Of a stretch of DNA of 64,000 nucleotides, positions 60,327-64,000 are shown piece by piece; the first letter of the stretch is position 1, and every line of letters starts with the position of its first letter. Position numbers and translations under genes: made by a program. This DNA comes from RGIG3528 sp045616485 (GTDB taxonomy: Bacteria; Bacillota; Clostridia; Lachnospirales; Lachnospiraceae): assembly GCA_045616485.1 (NCBI GenBank), contig JAZLGU010000044.1, positions 25,711 through 89,710 on the forward strand, in the 5' to 3' direction. The notes beneath the pieces were generated by a model. The model saw only the letters and a list, made by a program, of their open reading frames with translations, had not been told where the DNA came from and did no database searches.

Positions 60327-62978
60327 TTATTTTATCTGAGAAGCCATTACTTCTTTTGCTTTTGCAAGAGCTTCTGTGATCTTAGCAGCATCCTTACCAC
60401 CGGCCTGAGCCATATTTGGGCGTCCGCCGCCACCACCGCCAAGGATAGGTGCAACTTCTTTAATAAGATTACCTGCATGGGCACCACGAGCTACTGCATC
60501 ATCTGTAGCCATGGCTACCAGAGATACCTTGCCGCCCGCATTGGATACAAGGAGAATAAATGCACTCCCCAGCTTTGTCTTGAAGTCATCTCCCAGAGTC
60601 TTAAGGGCATTGGGATCAGCGTCTGCAATCAGAAGAGCCAAAGTCTTAACACCGTTTATATCTGTAGCCTGTGAAATCGCATCACCTGCTGCATTGCTAG
60701 CCAGCTTGTTTTTAAGCTTTTCATTTTCAGACTTAAGAGCCTTAATCTCATCCAAAAGAGCTGCAATCTTTGCTGATACATCGAGAGGTGCACATTTAGC
60801 CTTTTCTGCTGCTGCAAAAAGCTCTTTTTCCTCATTCTTATAATAATCAAGAACAGCATCTCCGGTAATAGCCTCAATACGGCGAACACCTGCAGAAACG
60901 GATGACTCGGAAAGAATCTTGAAAGCCTGAATATCAGCTGTATTGGCTACATGAGTACCACCGCAAAGCTCCTTGGAAAAATCACCCATGGATACTACTC
61001 TTACGGTATCGCCATACTTTTCGCCGAAAAGCGCCATGGCGCCTGTTTTCTTGGCTTCTTCTATGGTCATAACGTCAGTTCTGATTGGAAGAGCTGCATT
61101 AATCTGCTCATTAACAATTTTTTCTACTTTTGCAATCTCGTCAGCTGTCATAGCGCTGGAGTAGCTAAAGTCAAATCTTGTTCTCTCAGTATCCTGGCTA
61201 CTGCCCTTCTGATGAACACTATCACCAAATACCTGCTGCAAAGCGCCCTGAAGAAGATGCGTAGCAGAGTGATTCTTACTGGTAGCCTTTCTTTCTGCCT
61301 CGTTAACAGAAAGCTTTACTATATCTCCGGTCTTTAATGAACCCTTTGTAACAGTACCTATATGACCGATTCTGCCATTTGGAATCTTTACGGTATCAGA
61401 AACAGTAAATTCTGCTGTAGCTGTGGAAATAACACCTGTATCTCCCTTCTGTCCACCCATAGTAGCATAGAAGGTAGTCTCTTTTGTAATAATTGTAGCT
61501 GTCTCGCCCTCGCTTACAGACTCTGCCAGTCCGTTTTCATCAGCGATAGCTATAATACTGCTTTCGGTAGCCAGGTGATCGTAGCCTGTAAATGTGCTGG
61601 TCTTGTCTGCAGGAAGAACATCAAATACGCTGGCATCTGCAGCCTTCTGAGAGAAGTTGGCATTTTCTCTGGCCATCTTTTTCTGATTTTCCATAGCTGC
61701 CTTGAAGCCTGCTTCATCAACAGTAAGCCCCTCTTCCTCTGCCATTTCAAGTGTAAGCTCATAAGGGAAGCCGAAGGTATCATAGAGGTAAAAAGCATCC
61801 TTACCTGCAATTTCCTTCTGGCCTGCTGCTACTGTATCAGCAAGGATCTTTTTGTATTCATTAAGACCATTTTCAATAGTCTTTTCAAAACGAAGAATCT
61901 CTCTTTCCAGCTCCTTAAGAATAAACTCTCTGTTCTGGATAAGAAGAGGATAGCTTTCTCCATATACCTTATCAATATAGATGGTGGCGATATGAAGAAG
62001 GTCTGCATTCTTAAGATTAAGGATCCTGCCATGTCTTACGGCACGACGAAGAAGTCTTCACAAAACATAGCCGGCGCCTGTATTGGAAGGAAGAAGCTTG
62101 GCTTCATCACCAATAAGCATAACACCGGTACGGATATGGTCAGCAAGGACTCTCATGGACTTTGTAGTCTTCTCATCCCGGCCATACTTAACACCTGAAG
62201 CGGACTCTACATAGGCAATAACCTCTGCAAAAAGGTCTGTACAATATACATCATCAATACCATTAAGGAAAGCAAGATTTCTCTCAAGTCCCCAGCCGGT
62301 ATCAACATTTTTCTTGGCAAGTGGCTTTAATGTACCATCCTGCTGCTTGTCATACTGCATGAATACATCATTACCAATCTCAGTATACTTGCCGCAGTGA
62401 CAGCCGGGTCTGCAATCAGGACCGCAGGGAGCTACATCCTTTACATAAAACATCTCAGAGTCGGGACCGCAGGGACCAAACTCCAGGCCCCACCAGTTGT
62501 CCTCAGCAGGAAGAAAAAATACATTCTCCTTCTTAAAGCCTGAAGCTATTCTGTACTGTGCGCCTTCTTCATCACGAGGAGCATTTTCATCGCCCTCAAA
62601 AACTGTAGCTGCCAGATGATCTCTGTCAAAACCGAAAACTTCAGTAAGCAGCTCATAGCTCCACTGGCAACGCTCTTTTTTAAAGTAATCTCCCAGTGAC
62701 CAGGAGCCCATCATCTCAAAGAAAGTAAGATGGCTCTTATCACCTACGCCATCGATATCATTGGTACGAACACAGCCCTGAACATTGCAGAGTCTGGTGC
62801 CCAAGGGATGCTTCTTACCCAGAAGGTAAGGCATAATAGGCTGCATACCGGCAACATTAAACATAGCACCTGTAGAACCGTCAGATACAAGAGAAACCGA
62901 TCCTACATTTACATGTCCTCTATCCTCATAAAATTTAATCCAATTTTTTCTAAGCTCAGTTGAAGTAAACTGTTTCAT
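60327..62978 (-). pseudogene. alaS: Alanyl-tRNA synthetase interrupted by one in-frame TGA
   Basis: Charges tRNA-Ala. One frame runs from the ATG at 62978 (AGGAG upstream) to 60327, 883 codons, the usual length, broken only by TGA at 62060-62058 (codon 307). The sequence reads SNTGAGYVL-stop-RLLRRAVRHG; family members have an Arg at the stop, so it falls in class II motif 3. Upstream is the aminoacylation domain (residues 1-306, RLCNVQGCVRTNDID, FFEMMGSWSLGDYF). Downstream are the rest of the catalytic/tRNA region, the editing domain (HSATHLLQGAL, CGGTHV) and the C-Ala GGGGGGRPNMAQAGG. It may be a sequencing error, a recent pseudogene with another alaS elsewhere, or readthrough. Nothing else in the frame is damaged. 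Confidence 0.88.
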
Positions 62979-63017
62979 TTTATTTATCTCCTATGAATAA
63001 ATAGTCATAACTTTTGT

Positions 63018-63046
63018 ATTATAGTAAGCTTACTCCAAAAAGTCAA
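63018..63046 (-). promoter_or_regulatory. Predicted sigma-A promoter of alaS
   Basis: On the minus strand TTGACT (63041-63046) and TATAAT (63018-63023) are 17 bp apart. The -35 box overlaps the last codons of the thymidine kinase gene. The leader is only about 35 bases, too short for a T-box. Confidence 0.8.
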
Positions 63047-63642
63047 TCTTTCGGCACAGTAAAATCTGCCTGCTTTTTGGATATCTTACCCTTTTTATAA
63101 CAGCTATGACAAAGTGCTATGTAGCTTTCATTGCCACCGATAGCCACTTGCTCTCCTTCATAAAGAATCTTGTTCCCCATAAATCTGGCATTGATAATAG
63201 CCTTCTTGCCGCAGGGGCACATGGAAACCACTTCTCTGATAGAGTCAGCCAATTCCAAAAGTCTCTGGGAGCCCGGGAAGGTTCTGGTCATAAAATCGGT
63301 TTTAAGGCCATAACACATTACGAAACATTTGCCACCATCTACAAAATCTCTCAGCTCTTCCACCTGGGCGGGTGTTAAAAACTGGGCTTCATCCACAATA
63401 ATATTGTCATATGTATCTACAGGATCCGGCAACAGTTCTCCCACTGTCATATCCGGCGGAAGTACCAGCGCCTCCGCCTGAATTCCTGCTCTGGATTTAA
63501 CTATCTTAGCTCCGTCTCTGGTATCTGTAGCAGGCTTTATAAGAGCCACCTTCATCCCTTTATCTATCCAGTTGAAATGAGTCATCAGCGCATTAGCTGT
63601 CTTGCTGGATCCCATGACTCCATAATAAAAATACATTTTCAT
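63043..63642 (-). CDS. tdk: Thymidine kinase (type II)
   Basis: Salvage enzyme phosphorylating thymidine. Of 199 residues, the P-loop GVMGSSKT is at 8-15, followed by the IIVDEAQFLTPAQVEEL Walker B/switch block and FVMCYGLKTDF. Two zinc-binding pairs are visible: CPCGKK near 143 and CHSCYKKG near 180. The lid and the substrate loop (GGNESYIALC) are present. It has its own promoter. Confidence 0.96.
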   Translation of the reverse strand: MKMYFYYGVMGSSKTANALMTHFNWIDKGMKVALIKPATDTRDGAKIVKSRAGIQAEALVLPPDMTVGELLPDPVDTYDNIIVDEAQFLTPAQVEELRDFVDGGKCFVMCYGLKTDFMTRTFPGSQRLLELADSIREVVSMCPCGKKAIINARFMGNKILYEGEQVAIGGNESYIALCHSCYKKGKISKKQADFTVPKD

Positions 63643-63678
63643 ATTTACTTAACCGTCTCCTTAAAGAAAAAATAGCAT

Positions 63679-63713
63679 CTATTAAATTTTAACATTTAAT
63701 AGACGTTTGGCAA
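63679..63713 (-). promoter_or_regulatory. Predicted promoter of the thymidine kinase gene with overlapping dyad
   Basis: On the minus strand TTGCCA (63708-63713) and the extended -10 TGTTAAAAT (TAAAAT at 63686-63691) are 16 bp apart. A perfect 9-bp inverted repeat, CTATTAAAT/ATTTAATAG with a 6-base spacer (63679-63702), covers the -10 region and might be an operator. Confidence 0.5.
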
Positions 63714-63736
63714 GCATAAATTTCCCCTTCAGGCGC

Positions 63737-63764
63737 AAAAAAAATCCGAACCTTTCGGTCCGAA
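63737..63764 (-). terminator. Intrinsic terminator after the tRNA-Glu genes
   Basis: On the minus strand TTCGGACC and GGTTCGGA form an 8-bp stem with two G-U pairs and a GAAA tetraloop, followed by eight T (plus-strand A run 63737-63744). It ends the tRNA transcript before the thymidine kinase promoter region. Confidence 0.88.
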
Positions 63765-63795
63765 CTAATTGGGTTGGGCTGTATAAATACAGTAG

Positions 63796-63867
63796 TGACT
63801 CGTGGGAGAATCGAACTCCCGCCTTCGCCGTGAGAGGGCGACGTCTTAGCCGCTTGACTAACGAGCC
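63796..63867 (-). tRNA. tRNA-Glu (anticodon CTC), copy 2 in transcription order
   Basis: A 72-base cloverleaf without encoded CCA. The acceptor stem GGCTCGT pairs with ACGAGTC (one G-U), the discriminator is A, the anticodon stem TCGCC/GGCGA holds the loop CTCTCAC, giving anticodon CTC for GAG codons, and the T loop is TTCGATT. It is identical to the copy at 63902-63973 and lies 34 bp after it. Confidence 0.95.
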
Positions 63868-63901
63868 ATAAATATAGTATCAATGAAAATCACTGATGAA
63901 A

Positions 63902-63973
63902 TGACTCGTGGGAGAATCGAACTCCCGCCTTCGCCGTGAGAGGGCGACGTCTTAGCCGCTTGACTAACGAGCC
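63902..63973 (-). tRNA. tRNA-Glu (anticodon CTC), copy 1 in transcription order
   Basis: Identical over all 72 bases to the copy at 63796-63867, with the same CTC anticodon and no encoded CCA. Only 34 bp separate the two, with no terminator between, so they should be processed from one precursor. The promoter is probably beyond the window edge. Confidence 0.95.
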
Positions 63974-64000
63974 ATATGTTCAACAGAACAATGGATATGA

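Noticed and set aside
62040..62062. The TGA in alaS as a selenocysteine or reassigned codon
   Set aside because: Relatives have Arg, not Cys, at this site; no convincing SECIS-like hairpin follows; and TGA is used as a normal stop elsewhere in the window, so neither Sec insertion nor a genome-wide UGA reassignment fits.
62979..63045. A T-box leader upstream of alaS
   Set aside because: The predicted leader is only about 35 bases, with no room for specifier, T-box and terminator.
63796..63973. tRNA pair as an integration (att) site
   Set aside because: The repeat is exactly two whole tRNA genes with a 34-bp spacer; no integrase or partial tRNA 3' end is nearby.

Overview
The window looks like chromosomal core DNA from a Clostridia bacterium, most likely Lachnospiraceae. 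It has low to moderate G+C and Firmicutes-type gene clusters: obgE-yhbY-yqeK-rsfS, mreBCD-PBP2-minCDE-rodA, sepF-ylmH-divIVA-lspA-rluD, rimP-nusA-ylxR-ylxQ-infB-rbfA-truB-ribF, ylxM-ffh and rpsP-khpA-rimM-trmD-rplS. Family membership is inferred from gene order and protein style; no database was searched. I see no prophage, IS element, CRISPR array or defence island, and no stretch over about 300 bases lacks a gene.

Layout. 1-3504, plus strand: the 3' part of obgE, yhbY, yqeK, rsfS (nadD is absent from its usual slot) and a lone tyrosine recombinase. 3505-6571, minus strand: an accessory patch with a BspA-type LRR lipoprotein, a BlaI-type repressor with its own promoter and palindrome, and an AAA/DUF4143 ATPase. 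6585-12661: rluD, lspA, divIVA, ylmH, sepF, yggS, an HlyD-like membrane protein and a small P-loop protein. 12717-21504: the cell-shape and division-site operon mreB-mreC-mreD-PBP2-minC-minD-minE-rodA, ending in a methylglyoxal-synthase-fold gene that lacks two catalytic aspartates. 21606-30882: radC, a PLP lyase, miaA, mutL, mutS and a membrane-anchored MutS relative. 30903-39827: an NlpC/P60 protein, an anchored EEP-fold hydrolase, gpsA, plsY, der, a DUF512 protein, yraN, an HD-GYP protein and dtd. 40028-42757, plus strand: a secreted, membrane-anchored pullulanase behind a promoter with a perfect CcpA (cre) site. 42822-49106: an anchored trigger-factor-like chaperone, an FlhB-tail protein, rnhB, rbgA, lepB and the rplS/trmD/rimM/khpA/rpsP group. 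49193-58547: ffh-ylxM and the nusA-infB operon. 58724-63973: an MCP, alaS, thymidine kinase and two identical tRNA-Glu(CTC) genes.

Most genes serve translation, ribosome assembly, envelope growth and division, or mismatch repair. Many neighbours overlap by 1-26 bp or lie within 30 bp, indicating long minus-strand operons. Several units can be delimited by readable promoters and intrinsic terminators.

The points most worth checking are: an in-frame TGA inside motif 3 of alaS; the MgsA-like protein with both catalytic Asp positions replaced (Q60, N90); a RibF reduced to its adenylyltransferase half and followed by a terminator whose 3' arm supplies the -35 box of the ylxM-ffh promoter; and an intrinsic terminator inside the rpsP-rplS operon. 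I found no clearly new multi-gene system. The best candidates for undescribed function are the BlaI/LRR-lipoprotein pair, the HlyD-like/P-loop pair beside the division genes, and the membrane-bound MutS relative.
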